60,000 nt of DNA from Polytrichum commune (lineage: Eukaryota > Streptophyta > Polytrichopsida > Polytrichales > Polytrichaceae). Made by a program: the position numbers and the translations under genes. Position 1 is the stretch's first letter, and the number at the start of each line of letters is the position of its first letter. Below, piece by piece: positions 21,101 to 31,710 of this stretch. The notes under the pieces are model-generated. The model had not been told where the DNA came from. It searched no databases and saw only the letters and a program-made list of their open reading frames with translations. The stretch covers positions 24,988,001 to 25,048,000 of the forward strand of contig OX485806.1 of NCBI GenBank assembly GCA_950295325.1, read 5' to 3'.

Positions 21101-24100
21101 AGGAGTTGAGCAAATTGAACTCTCAAGTTTTGAAGGCAAGAGAAACAGAAACCCAGATGGCAGAACAAATCCACAAAGTGGAATCCCAGGTCATAGAACT
21201 TCAAGCTGAAAGGGATGACTTGGAATCTCAGCTTGCACAGAAGGCCGAACTGGTGAACTCTCTTCAAGGTGAAATGTCTTTGGCAATATTGAGCGTTGCA
21301 CAATCTGCAAAGGACAGAGATCAATTGAAGGACCAGGTTGAAGAGCTCTCTAACCTGAAGGACGCACTGGAAGCTGGGCTTACTCTCAAAACTGAAGCAA
21401 TGAATTCACTGGAGGCGGAGGTTATGCAAAGGAATGAGGAGTTGAGCAAATTGAAATCTCAAGTTTTGAAGGCAAGAGAGACAGAAATCCAGATGGCACA
21501 ACAAATGCTCAAAGTGGAAGCCCAGGTCACAGAACTTCAATCTAAAAGGGATGACTTAGAATTTCAGCTGGCACAGAAGGCCGAACTGGTGAACGCTCTT
21601 CAAGGTGAAATGTCGTTGGCATCAACAAGCGTTGCACAATCTGCAAACGACAGAGATCGATTGAACAACCAGGTTGAAAAGCTCTCTAACCTGAAGGGCG
21701 CACTGGAAGCTGAGCTTACTCTCAAAACTGAAGCAATGAATTCATTGGAGGTGGAGGTCACGCAAAGGAATGAGGAGTTGAGCAAATTGAAATCTCAAGT
21801 TTTGAAGGCAAGAGAGACAGAAATCCAGATGGCAGAAGAAATGCTCAAAGTGGAAGCCCAGGTCACAGAACTTCAATCTAAAAGGGATGACTTAGAATTT
21901 CAGCTGGCACAGAAGGCCGAACTTGTGAACACTCTTCAGGGTGATTTTACAATGGCATCGGTGCGAGGTGCAGAGTCCTTGGAAAAACTATTCGAACTGG
22001 AAGCGCAGCTTGCAGTCAAGATCGAGGCAGTGAAATCATTGGAATGTGAACTCGAAGTAGCAAGAGCACAATTTTCTCACAATCAGGGATTTCTGGAGGC
22101 GGAGGTTATGCAGAAAAATGAAGAATTGAGCAAACTGAACTTCCTCGTTTTGAAAGCAGAAGAGACAGAAATTCGGATGGCAGAAGAATTGCGGAACATG
22201 GAAGCCCAGATTACGGAGCTTCAAGCTGAAAGGATCGACCTGGGAGCCCAATTGTCACAGAAGATCGGCCTCTGGAAGGCTCTTCAGGATGAGATTTCGA
22301 TGGCATCAGTGGGCACTGCACAAGCCATTCAAGAAAGAGATGAACTGAAGAGGCAGGTTGAACAAATGGATGCTCTGGAGATGGAGGTAATGCAAAAGAA
22401 TGAAGAATTGAGCAACCTCAACTTTCTGGTTTCAAACGCGAGAGAGACAGAAATTCGGATGGAGGAGCAATTGCACACTATGGAAACCCAGGTGATGGAG
22501 CTTCAAGCTGAAAGGACTGATTTGGAGTGCCAGCTTGAGCAGAACATTGAAGTGTTGAGGGCACTTCAAGGCGAGGTTTCAATGAACACTGAGCAATCCC
22601 TGAAAGAAAGAGAGGTATTTCAGACCCGAATAAGGGAACTGGAAGCTCAGCTTGCACTGAAATTGGAAGCATTGGCTTCATTAGAGGATGAAATCGTAGC
22701 AGTAAAAGTGCATTCCTCACAAGAGATTGAGGACCTCAAATCTGGTGTTTCAGAACTCCAAAACAGGAACCATGAGTTGGAGATGGAGCTCAAACAGAAG
22801 TCCGAGGCAGTCAGATCTGTGGAAGCTACCATGGCCACAGCAAGCGTTGCATCCAGTTCCATGGCTATGGAACTGCATCAGATGACCCAACAATATTCCT
22901 GCCTCTTGGAGTCCATGGACACCTTGAACTGCGAACTTTCCCAGAAAGAGGAAGTCATCAATCTCTTGAGAATTGAAAGGGATAGCATGGAGATTCTGCT
23001 GCAAAAGCGTCAAGAGAAGATCAGCAAGATGGAGTGTCAAATAGTTAAGTATCAGTCAGAGAAAGATGCTCTTGAGAAAGAGCTTGTACAAAAGACTACA
23101 GAATTGCAGATGTCACAAATTGACTTAGAAACAGTGCGGTGCTCCTCGGATCACATGACCCAAGAAATTGTCACATTAAAATCCGAGATGGTAGTCTTGC
23201 AGGGTGAGGTTTCCCAGAAATCTGCAGCAATTGTTTTGCTGGAAAGTGATCTGGTGAGGGCCAGAGCATGTGCTGGCTCCTCCAGAGATCATGTTGCGGC
23301 TCTAGAAGTAAAGTGGGGAGCCTTGCAGGCAGAGCGGGATAGCATGAAAGCTGAAATTGCAGAGTTGAAGAATAGTGTGGTGAGCTCACTAGAAGGTGAA
23401 CTTGCTGAAGCAAAAAGAATTGTTGATTCAAGCCACGAAGCCATTTCTGCTCTAGAAGCTCAGGTTGTGAAGCTCCAGGAAGAGAAAGGGGGATTGGAAG
23501 CAGCTCTTGAAGACAAGAGGGTAGCAATCATCTCCCTGGAGGATGAACTGGTGGTGGCAAATTCTTCGTCCCAGGCCATGAGGGCCGACCAAGAATGTTT
23601 GAGAACTCAAATTGCAGAGTTGAAGAATGGCGTGGTGAGCTCTCTGGAAGGTGAACTTGCTGAAGCAAAAAGAAATGCTGGTTCAACTCACGAAGTCATT
23701 TCTTCTCTGGAAGCTCAAATTGTGAAGCTCCAGGAAGAGAAAGGGGAGTTAGAAGCAGAGCTTGCAGACAAGATGGCAGAAATCACCTCCCTGGAGGATG
23801 ATCTGATGGCTGCTAACTCTTCAACCCAGGCCGTGAGGGCAGACCAAAAACTTTTGGAAACACAAATTGCAGACCTGCAAATCTCAACAGCTGCTTTAAG
23901 CGCAGAGCTTACAGAGAAGAGGAACCGCATCAGCCAACAAGAAGGTGAACTTGCTGAGGCAAAAATGGTTGATGGCTCAATCCATGAAGCCATTTCTGCT
24001 CTAGAAGCTAATTTTGTGAAGCTCCAGGAAGAGAAAGGGGGATTAGAAGCAGAGCTTGCAGACAAGATAGCAGCAATCAAATTCCTGGAGGATGATCTGA

Positions 24101-27100
24101 TCGTAGCTAACTCTTCATCCCAGGTCATGAGGGCAGACCAAGAATTTTTAAAAACTCAAATTGCAGAGCTCCAAACCTCAACAGCTGCCTTAACCGCAGA
24201 GCTTACAGAGATGAGGAACTACATTAGCCAACAAGGAAGGAAACTGGCATCAACAGAGCAACTGAACTGTGATCTCAGAACGAAGATTAAGACTTTGCAA
24301 CAAACTGCTTTTGCTGCAGAGGCAGCTCTTGCAACTAAAAATGAATCTCTGCGGAGGATGGAAGACCAGATGATGGTGGCACGTGATGAGTTTGAGATTC
24401 TGAGAGCTCACATCAACGAACAGGAAGATAAACTGGGTTCTGTGGAGGAGCTATTGTCCCGGAAACATGAAGCATTAACCCTCATGGTGGCTACTGCGGA
24501 TCATGCAACACAGGAGTGTGAGAAGCTGAAGGCAGAGGTGGAAGGGTTGAACAACACCATCTGTACAATGGATGCTGAACTGAAGGAGCAGGAAAATGCC
24601 TTCAAAGGTCTGGAGAGCCGATTGTTTTCAGCCGGCCTTCAAGAGGAGGCTACCCAAGAGCTCAGCGTCTTGCAGAGTGAAAGGGATTTGGCTCACCGAG
24701 AATTGCAAGGATTGCGTGAGGAGCTCACGGCTGTTCAGTCAGTTGTGGCAGGTCACAAAGCCTCAGCACTCGAGGCTCAGAAGGTATATATGCATACTTA
24801 CACCCAAAATGGTTCACGGGAGTCATCATATTCCAATGCTCAACAGCATCTGCGCTACTATAACATTCTTAACATCATGCATTCTTAGTAAGCATGTGTA
24901 AATAGACATGCTTAAGAATGCTATGTAAGCATGTATATATACACATACTTCCATAGCATTCTTTAAAAGTGTATAGTTCCCAAGATGCTTATCTAGGGAG
25001 GAAACCCCCTGCACCAATGAAGAATGCTATGTGCTTGGAAAGAAGCCATGGAGAGGAATCCATTGATCTCATTGTGTGTCTGAAGTAGAATAGGTTCACT
25101 TCTACACCTTCAAATGTCCATGTTTTAGAACCAAATAGAAGCAACAACGCGACGGGTTCACCATCCAGACCCCCTAGGTACTTGTTTTTCATTTAGAAGG
25201 TTGTAGAATTTCTTAGATTTATAGTTCTTGAAGATGTTTTAGGATGCGAAAGCAGGTTCAAGATAGTAGGTGCTCCATGCTCAATATTATAACGTCATAT
25301 TGCATGCTAAACATCCATTTGCATTAAAGACCACTCGAAGCTAAAGTGTGTGTGGTGCTTTGACATTGCCGCAGTTTGCAGAGGTGAATATTCTACGTGC
25401 CAATGGCAAAGAAGAGGAAGCCAGGTCACTGAAAGCATCAGTTTCAATGTTGAAAACCCAAATCAATGTGTTGGAAAATCAGGTACGCAATTACTACCTG
25501 CTTGAAAATTGGTTGTTCTGTATCTTCTTTTAATTACCCTTCTGCCCATGCAAGTGTAGTCGTTTTTTGGAGTTCACAGCTAACAAAAACTGGATGGCCA
25601 TGGCAGCTGGATGTGACAAAGCGAGAAGCTGATAAACAACGTCAAGCTCGTGAAGAGCTGGAGATGGAGTTTCAGGGCATGAAGAACCGCATGAAAATGT
25701 TGCAAGCTGTACATAGCACCGGCTCACGGAACGTCAAGGGCTTTCAAGCTGCACAAGCTGCTAGCCTTGACCTGCAAAGGTAAGAATTTGTTGTATACGT
25801 ACGAACCTTGAAGAAAAGCTTTTTGGAAGCATTTTTATCATTTAGACCGGTATTAATTGGACACTTTTTTCTCTGCACCTACTTCTCATAGGAATTGAAA
25901 CATGCAATTAGTCCAAGATGATTAGCAAGTTCAAATTCTGCCCGTAGCCATGTTCCTCATGATTTTCGGAGTTCACATGAATATGTTATTAACTATCAAA
26001 GTGAGGATTCTGGTGCTCATTAATTGGTCATAGAGGTCCCCCCAATTTTGTTGACTCTTGAACCTAGAATGGTTAACATAATGTGAGCACGTATTCCAAT
26101 CTCTTCTGAGTACATATCTTTTTGGTGTCTATTTTTAGATCCACACTAAACCACACGCCATTCAAAAATATGGGTGTCCAAATTATTGCTATGGTAAATT
26201 AACACTGGTCAACCTTAGTTGTGATAGAGCTGACGACTATTGTAAATTTGGATAAATGATCATGGGAACATAATTTAGGGTTCACATACGCTATCTATTT
26301 CTTGGCTACAGCTTGAAGAAAGCAAGAGGGACACAGAGGAAGACCTACAATGCAGGTCAAAGCGAGGATTTTAGGGTTTAAGGTTTAGTAACTCTCGAAT
26401 CAACAGTGATAAAAATTTCCAGCTCATGTTCGGATTTTTTTATTTTGTTTTTCCGCCAGGCAACTTGAGGAGAAAGAGAATGAGGCAAATGAGATGTACA
26501 AAAAGATGACAGCACTACATAGTCAAAGAAATGCACAAACGAGCCGGATGGAGGAGATGGAGGCTGAGATGGCTCAAGTGCAGTTGGAGCTCAGTGAGCT
26601 GCAGACGCAATGCGAGGACAAAGATGCACAGGTCTGTCAAATGTCTATGAACATTTCTTCTCACTTTAATTGCAATCAAAATCTTAGGTTATGATCTTTT
26701 TGGCATGTCACGATGTTAAGTTTAGCTTTCAATCGTTTGAATGTTATCATCGAATCAAATGGGTTGATACAGCAAAACACAAGAACAGAACAGAACAGAT
26801 TTGAATCTTTAGCTTTGAATCTAGTAGTGTAGTGAAGGATTGACCTTGTTTTTGATGAGAATTACCAGTGGGGAAGCATATAACTTAATTTTGTGAGAAT
26901 AGAAATAATTTTAAAAATAAATTCTCGTTTGCTTGCAGATAAAGGCATTGAACAGGGACCTGAAAGAAGCTGAGACTCTTACTCAGGATGTGATGCGTGA
27001 TCTTCACAGTGTGAAACTCGATATCAGCAACTATGCAGTAAGTACCTATCCTAATTTCAACCCATGAGTATTCAACTGTAGTCCCAGTTTCTAAATGTTG

Positions 27101-28196
27101 GTTTCTAGATGTTAGTTTCTAAATGTTCTGAAAGATGGTTTTGACATATTCTTGTGCTTTTAGAGTTTGGGTTAGGCTAAGTACCTGCCAAAATCATTCC
27201 AAATTTTATCTTGATACTGTATTCGTACTTAGCTGACACTGTGTTACCATCATTGATGCAGTCACTTGTGAGCCAACAACAACTGGAACTGATTTCGGAA
27301 AGAGCTCGACACTCTGATGAGTCACAGGAAAAGGATGAAGAGCTCGCAAACTTACAGACACAGCTCAACCAAGAACGACAAAAGTAAGTTTTGCATCTGA
27401 AACACGTAATGCTTGAAGATGGGTTGGATTTTTTTTTAAATAAATAAATAACAATTTAAATTGAAATTTAAAAGCTTCACTAGAGCTGTCACAATGTTCT
27501 AATCATGCATATATGTGTTTTAGTACATACTGATCAGATCATTTAACTTTTTTTTTATTCCATTGACTTGCAGTTGGATGCTGGAAATGAACCACAAGCA
27601 AGCGGAGATTGTTGTTGCACGTGTACTGTCTGAGAAGATGAGGCTCAAAAATAAAACTCTGATTGCTGAATACAAAAAACTCAAGGCATGATCCTACTAT
27701 CAAAACCTACTACTTTGTGTTGGTGTTAGTGAGAAGAATTTGCTTTTGGACACATGCTACAAATAGGGAGGGCCTACGCAAATTCTTAAAGAGAAAGATA
27801 ATCTTCACTTTGACCTCTGATAACTTTGGCATCTCAACTCCGATATTGAAACTAGAACTCGCAATCTGGGTGATTCGCAATTACTAACTGGATGAGAAAT
27901 TCTGGATCTGAAGAGTAATATTTTCCCAGAACAGGGTCACATACATTATTTCTGCTAGAAGTCTTCTAGTCCTTTCACCTCTTAAGTAGTAATTAAGCAT
28001 TTTGGTGCATTTCCTGGTGCAGGCTGACCACACAGTGAAAAAGAAGAGGCTCAAATTGGTAGAACGACAAATCAAACAGCTTACCGAGTCGCAAAGAATG
28101 TCCGTTGGAACTGAAAGCGAGGACTTTGATGAGGTTCAGCAGTTTCAAGCCCTTTTGGCTCAAGCAAATGTTGAGCTGGCTTATAAGAAACTGTGA
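9128..28196 (+). CDS. KIN-12 family (POK-like) phragmoplast kinesin, complete
   Basis: Plus-end motor of the plant KIN-12 family; known members act in phragmoplast microtubules and division-plane orientation (PAKRP1, POK1/2, moss KINID1). Exons: 9128-9539, 10222-10661, 11125-11280, 11722-11805, 12010-12129, 12460-12573, 12731-12913, 13218-13288, 13402-13476, 13958-14045, 14186-14244, 14367-14430, 14534-14599, 14832-15008, 15149-15253, 15425-15660, 15800-15869, 16065-16210, 16388-16469, 16586-16777, 17222-19105, 19405-19626, 19747-24783, 25375-25482, 25607-25779, 26460-26631, 26939-27037, 27262-27383, 27574-27685, 28023-28196. Total 11,043 nt, 3,680 aa, in frame throughout. A Ser/Pro-rich N-terminus (~280 aa) precedes the motor (~281-622) and then coiled coil to near the end. 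Arabidopsis POK proteins are about 2,000-2,800 aa, so this is unusually long. The acceptor of exon 22 (19404 or 19428) is uncertain. Exon 17 uses the second of two AGs (15799); the first would cause a stop. The last intron is GC-AG. Confidence 0.93.
9622..10221 (+). repeat. Triplicated 3' end of KIN-12 intron 1
   Basis: Three tandem copies (about 9622-9828, 9829-10030, 10031-10221 plus exon start) share GAGTGGCAGG, a GATGATCGG/CGACGATCGG block, TTGTTGACTGC and the terminal CCATCATGTATGTAG. The third copy supplies the real acceptor at 10221. The two earlier copies end in equally good TATGTAG/GT acceptors followed by decayed copies of the start of exon 2 (aligning to GGTGGCTATGACCCATAC). Confidence 0.8.
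11125..14430 (+). other. Kinesin motor domain exons
   Basis: Ten exons encode a full motor of about 340 aa. Visible in order: the first strand [15 protein letters not shown] (family usual: RVRP), P-loop [13 protein letters not shown] split by an intron after [17 protein letters not shown], switch [16 protein letters not shown], switch [12 protein letters not shown], the [13 protein letters not shown] helix, [20 protein letters not shown] and the end [19 protein letters not shown]. All nucleotide-binding residues are present, so the motor is predicted to be active. The DHNVQV lead-in is typical of plant KIN-12. Confidence 0.95.
13000..13092 (+). repeat. Intronic minisatellite (~20-24 bp units)
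   Basis: Within intron 7 there are about four copies of a unit like AGCTGTTGATTTCTATTTAA, the last ones nearly identical. Confidence 0.8.
16793..17240 (+). repeat. Duplicated intron end plus exon start in KIN-12 intron 20
   Basis: Segment 16793-17006 and segment about 17046-17240 are diverged tandem copies (shared blocks: AGTAAGAGGA, TAAGTAACCTCT/TAGGTAACCTCT, CCCTGTTTGTGTGTATGCAG and GAATCAATCAGC). The second copy holds the real acceptor (17221) and exon 21 start. The first has a decoy acceptor at 16988 and a 17-nt exon-like piece ending in GAG/GTAC. Inclusion of that piece would shift the frame, so it is probably skipped or acts as a poison exon. Confidence 0.75.
17222..19105 (+). other. 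KIN-12 stalk exon 21 (628 codons)
   Basis: One uninterrupted 1,884-nt exon, phase 0 at both ends. After a [15 protein letters not shown] start it is heptad-rich coiled coil, dominated by E, K, L, Q and A, without recognisable catalytic motifs. It forms part of the dimerising stalk, roughly aa 981-1608. Confidence 0.9.
19138..19165. repeat. TTC/TCC microsatellite in intron 21
   Basis: A CTTCTTCTTCTTCTTCTTCC run lies close behind the donor of exon 21. Confidence 0.85.
20304..22690 (+). repeat. Seven coiled-coil repeats in the KIN-12 stalk
   Basis: Units phase on the [12 protein letters not shown] motif, starting near 20304, 20692, 21077, 21415, 21751, 22099 and 22381. Each continues with [33 protein letters not shown] and [10 protein letters not shown]. 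Two central units are exactly 112 codons (16 heptads). The second is 129 codons, with 17 additional residues. The central units are close to identical at DNA level, whereas the outer ones are diverged. Confidence 0.9.
23398..24240 (+). repeat. Second family of coiled-coil repeats, three units
   Basis: Units start at ELAEAK near 23398, 23653 and 23947 (255 then 294 nt apart). They share [26 protein letters not shown] and [12 protein letters not shown]. The larger spacing is 98 codons, 14 heptads. Confidence 0.85.
24905..24966. other. Small hairpin in KIN-12 intron 23
   Basis: AAGAATGCTATG is inversely repeated as CATAGCATTCTT, with a TATATATA-rich loop. It may be a relic of a small element; no function is evident. 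Confidence 0.4.
25905..26185. repeat. Dispersed repeat family C, intronic copy
   Basis: About 280 bp in intron 25 matches 55430-55690 beside the second KIN-12 gene: AAGATGATTAGCAAG, CCCGTAGCCAT, TTTTCGGAG(T/C)TCA(C/T)ATGAAT, GAACCTAGAATGG, ATCCACAC(T/C)AA. No coding capacity. Confidence 0.75.
27686..28022 (+). other. Last KIN-12 intron, GC-AG type
   Basis: Exon 29 ends AAACTCAAG and is followed by GCATGA; the acceptor is GGTGCAG/GCTGAC. Without splicing, translation would stop two codons on (GCA TGA). The paralogous exon of the same length (57623-57734) ends at the same place with a GT donor. The intron is filled largely by a dispersed repeat (27697-27950). Confidence 0.85.
27697..27950. repeat. 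Dispersed repeat family D, copy in last intron
   Basis: Shares with 42560-42945 the blocks GGGAGGG(C/T)CT, AGAGAA(A/G)GA(T/G)AATCTTCAC and ACCTCT; shares with 28330-28690 the block CAACT(C/T)CGAT and CTAACTGGA. Confidence 0.6.
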
Positions 28197-29515
28197 TGCA
28201 GTTCTCCCCATTACAGGGCATCCTCTGCCCTTGTCAACTAATTTCAAATTCACACAAACACACTACGACCAAAACGTCACCACCTTAAATTTGAAAGATC
28301 TCGCTCCTGGTAAGCTATACACTCTTTTCGTTTTGCACTTGCTTTTCTATGTTCTAAGCTATGTGGGCCTTATGTGGTTACTCTTCTTAAAATGTAGACA
28401 CCTATATTTGAGTGGTATATGGGAAGGGTTATTAAGATTGAACACCAAAAATAACATAGGTCATGGTGAGATTGGACTATGTGCTCAAACTAGCCACCAG
28501 TCTAGGTTCAGTAGTTAAGACACTTGGAAGGGCCTGAATGATTGTTTGAAGCGACTGTTATAACTCTTGCAATTCAACTTCGATGTGAAACTTGAAATTG
28601 CTAACTGGAGAAGCTAATTCCTGATATGAATTAATGGGCAGATTTGTTTGTGGAGTTGGAAGTGCCCACAATAGGGCCACGAACTTTACATGAAATCTGG
28701 AACTTTACATGAAATCTGGAAATTGTATTGTTAAACAGCAGATATGCAGATTTGAAGTTTTTCTGTCATCAAATACTTGCTTCACCCATGACACCTATAC
28801 AAAAGGGGTACATTATAAGGATTATTACGTAATGTTCAATTATACTTCCTCATGGTTTAATATGGTTTCTACTATTCCAACGTCACTGTTAACACTGTTG
28901 TGTGTAAAATTTCTGTGTAGATAATGTGGAGGTTAAGGGAATGGAAGCACTACTGCATCTGGCACCTGTATTTATAAATTGTTTTCCCAGCCTGGCATCT
29001 GGTGACATTGATTTCCGAATGCTGGCTCACAATGATGTAGAGATTTGAAGCAATGTACCTGTAGAAGTATTCCCACGGAATTGATCTCCAAAAAGAAAGC
29101 CTCCTCAGCTTTTATTTTGGTCATGTCGACTATTTATGAAGTTCTCGACAACCTGAACTAGTCTTGATTTTTACACTGTATTTGATTCCTCCTTTCAGGA
29201 GGTCATTCATGATGTTCATTACAATTTACCATGAATTACATTCACGTTGTATATTAATGGAATGAGACTTGGGTCCTTCACATCCGTGAAGGGGTTCTGT
29301 TCGCTCGATTGGAACATGTTTTTGAGATTGGAGTCTGAAGAAGCTTCTGTCTCGAGTGCATCATGCTTTTTCTCTTGGATTAGAGGCATAGAGGATTACA
29401 CTGCAAGTGGGCTGTAAATTTCTGTTACACATTTTAGTGTTCACAAATGATGTTCTAAGTTGTATGAACATTGTGTAACACATTATACTTGGTAAAAATT
29501 GACTATATGAGTAAA
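28197..29515 (+). other. KIN-12 3' flank, no further gene
   Basis: Contains presumably the 3' UTR and then a family D repeat (28330-28690). I see no supportable reading frame or clear polyadenylation signal assignment. Confidence 0.4.
28330..28690. repeat. Dispersed repeat family D, copy 2
   Basis: Matches 42560-42945 in TCTAGGTTCA(G/A)TAGTTA, (T/A)GGAAGTTGGAA and ATAGG(G/A)CCAC blocks, in the same order. Confidence 0.6.
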
Positions 29516-29600
29516 TCATCACCACACTAAATACCATAAAGAGTGAAATATTTTGTATTAAATAGTAAGTGACACTACCTTAAACAGTGTAGGTTTGGGT
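29515..29600. repeat. Fragment with family B-like ends
   Basis: CACTAAATACCATAAAGAGT is followed by AAGTGACACTACCTTAAACA, resembling the termini of family B. The rest of the element is not present. Confidence 0.4.
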
Positions 29601-30611
29601 CGTTTTTAGGGCAACATTTGAAATATTTTTTTTTTTTTTGAAATGGTTGTGAACAACAGCATATGAACCGGATTATTTTCATATTAAGGCACTTTAGTTT
29701 TAAGTGCGGTGAGTTCACAGTTAGCACACATGATGGTTGTATTCTACACTATACATCTACATTGATCCTGGACATGTTGTGTCTAACAACTAAGCAAACT
29801 TTAATAGCTGGCCCCAATTTACTTGACCTGTTCATCAGCTAAGTCATGATCTGAACAAAACAATATAGATCAATGCCACATGGTTATCTCCAAAATGATT
29901 GATGTGTGAAGCAAAAGCCCAACATTTAGAAAGAAAAATTGGACTTGTTTATAAGTGTCTTCCAATGTTTGCTTGAGCAAGTATTCTCTGAGCTTGAGTC
30001 CAAATCTAGAAGTGGCACCAACCAGGCTTGCCATTGTGAGTATGTTCATTGTTACTGGAAACATCACAAAAACATGAAATCAACTTAAAGCATTTAACAG
30101 TTTCACTTTACTTTCCAAAATATTTTACCTTTACTTTTCCAAAGAGAATAGAGCAATAGAATGTAGCCTAACAATATTAACCAGTGTGCACTTCATTCAT
30201 GTGGGCCCTACGAATATAAGCATGGGATGTTGCAGCTAGTGCAAATACTGTCTGAATTTGCCCTAGTTGCGGCATCTTATGGCTATATTCTCAGGCCCAC
30301 GTGAACAAATGCACAGTGCTTAATAATGTTCTAAGAGTGTGTCTACACACATATTGAGTTTCAACCAAAGCCTCACATTAGGGTTAGCTTTACATTTGAT
30401 CAAGCTCTCCAATCATGTGGGTTAAGGTTTGCATGCCTAGGTGTCTTACCCCTCTTGTCATTGTTTGGTTTCAAGCCATGATAACTTTAAACTTCATTAA
30501 GGTAGTGAAATAGAGTTCTCATTCCCCAACCCCCCCCCCCCAAAAAAAAAACATAAAAATAAATCAAGCCCACATTTGTCCTAACAACTTAATGACTTGA
30601 ACTAACATGAG
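29601..30611. other. Intergenic AT-rich stretch
   Basis: No gene seen. A poly-C/poly-A run (CCCCCCCCCCCCAAAAAAAA) lies near 30530-30550. Confidence 0.5.
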
Positions 30612-31036
30612 ATTTATTCACGGGTAGATCACTCCATTGTCAAGTTGAACACCACGTGCGACCAAAAAAAATCTTCTTTTGGTAAGTTGCACCACCAAAA
30701 TGGGTCAAAATTTTATCAAATTTTTTTCGTGAGTAGATATACACAATACCTATGACATAGACAAAAGTGGTAACTAAATTTGATGATTTGTTTTTTTCAT
30801 AAAACATACCATTTCTAACTAGAATGACACAAAATTGAACTAAAAAAATTACTAAAAAAATTAAAGATGACTAAAAATTTCAAAAAAGTATACAAAAGAT
30901 ACTATCAATGGTTATGTACATGTAGAAAAAATATCATAAATTTTAAAATTATATATGGCATGTAATATAGGGGTAGCAAACTTTGTCCGCACGTGGTGTC
31001 AACTTGACAATGAAGTGACCTCCCCGTGGATTTATT
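30612..31036. mobile_element. Terminal-inverted-repeat element (~425 bp)
   Basis: The left end contains CATTGTCAAGTTGAACACCA then CGTGCG. The right end contains CGCACGTGGTG then TCAACTTGACAATG, extending to about 55 bp of imperfect inverted repeat on each side. The inside is A/T-rich without an open frame. A non-autonomous DNA transposon is the best reading; the target duplication is not clear. Confidence 0.65.
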
Positions 31037-31710
31037 TAGATTTTATTTCTATGAAGAAAAAAACATAACTCATTGCTTTGAGAGAGAAATAAAGTCAACA
31101 CCCAACACTACATATTTTTTGGGGGGAGGCCTATGTAAACCACTTGAAATTGTAAAAAAAACTTTGACTTTCATAATTCATATCTAAATCCCACAATGTC
31201 AAAATTTATGAACTCAAGTGCATTTAACTAGCCTCATGGATTTGTAATTTTTTGGAAACTCTTTGTGAAATGCTTTTTAACATGTTAAGGGTTCTCAAGT
31301 GCTCAAAGCATCCACTATAAGTGTTTTTCCCTCAATCATGTGGCCATCTTTAACGCAACCTAGTTAGACGCAACTTTCTAGTTCATTCGACTTTCTGCAA
31401 CCATCCGATATGAGCAAATGGAAGCTAATGATTAGAAGTGCAAGGGAATCAAGTGTACGAGTCTACCTAATGTGGACTGTCCACCGCCCTGGTATTTAAG
31501 TTCCAAGAGAAACTTGGCATCTCTCAAGAGACTCCAATATATGTACACTCCAAAAGAACCACGGGAGACACACTTTTGACCCAAGATCAATGCCTATGTA
31601 AATCACATAACTCAACCACATTGTCGCAATTGATATACACATACTACAAAAGAATAGTAGTATTATTCTTTTATAATATATTAAGTGCAGTATGTAATCG
31701 GTTGGGGAGC

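Larger units (their letters stand above)
19747..24783 (+). other. Giant KIN-12 coiled-coil exon 23 (1,679 codons)
   Basis: A single 5,037-nt exon, phase 0 at both ends, coding coiled coil for about aa 1683-3361. It contains two internal repeat families (20304-22690 and 23398-24240). No stop or frameshift interrupts it. Its length accounts for most of the size excess over known POK kinesins. Confidence 0.92.
25375..28196 (+). other. KIN-12 tail exons 24-30
   Basis: Seven small exons encode the C-terminal tail, including [50 protein letters not shown] and the terminal [10 protein letters not shown]. They align exon by exon with the second KIN-12 gene at 55845-60000 (exon lengths 173/176, 99/99 and 112/112 nt). 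This supports both models. This copy lacks the 243-nt exon found there at 58893-59135. Confidence 0.88.
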
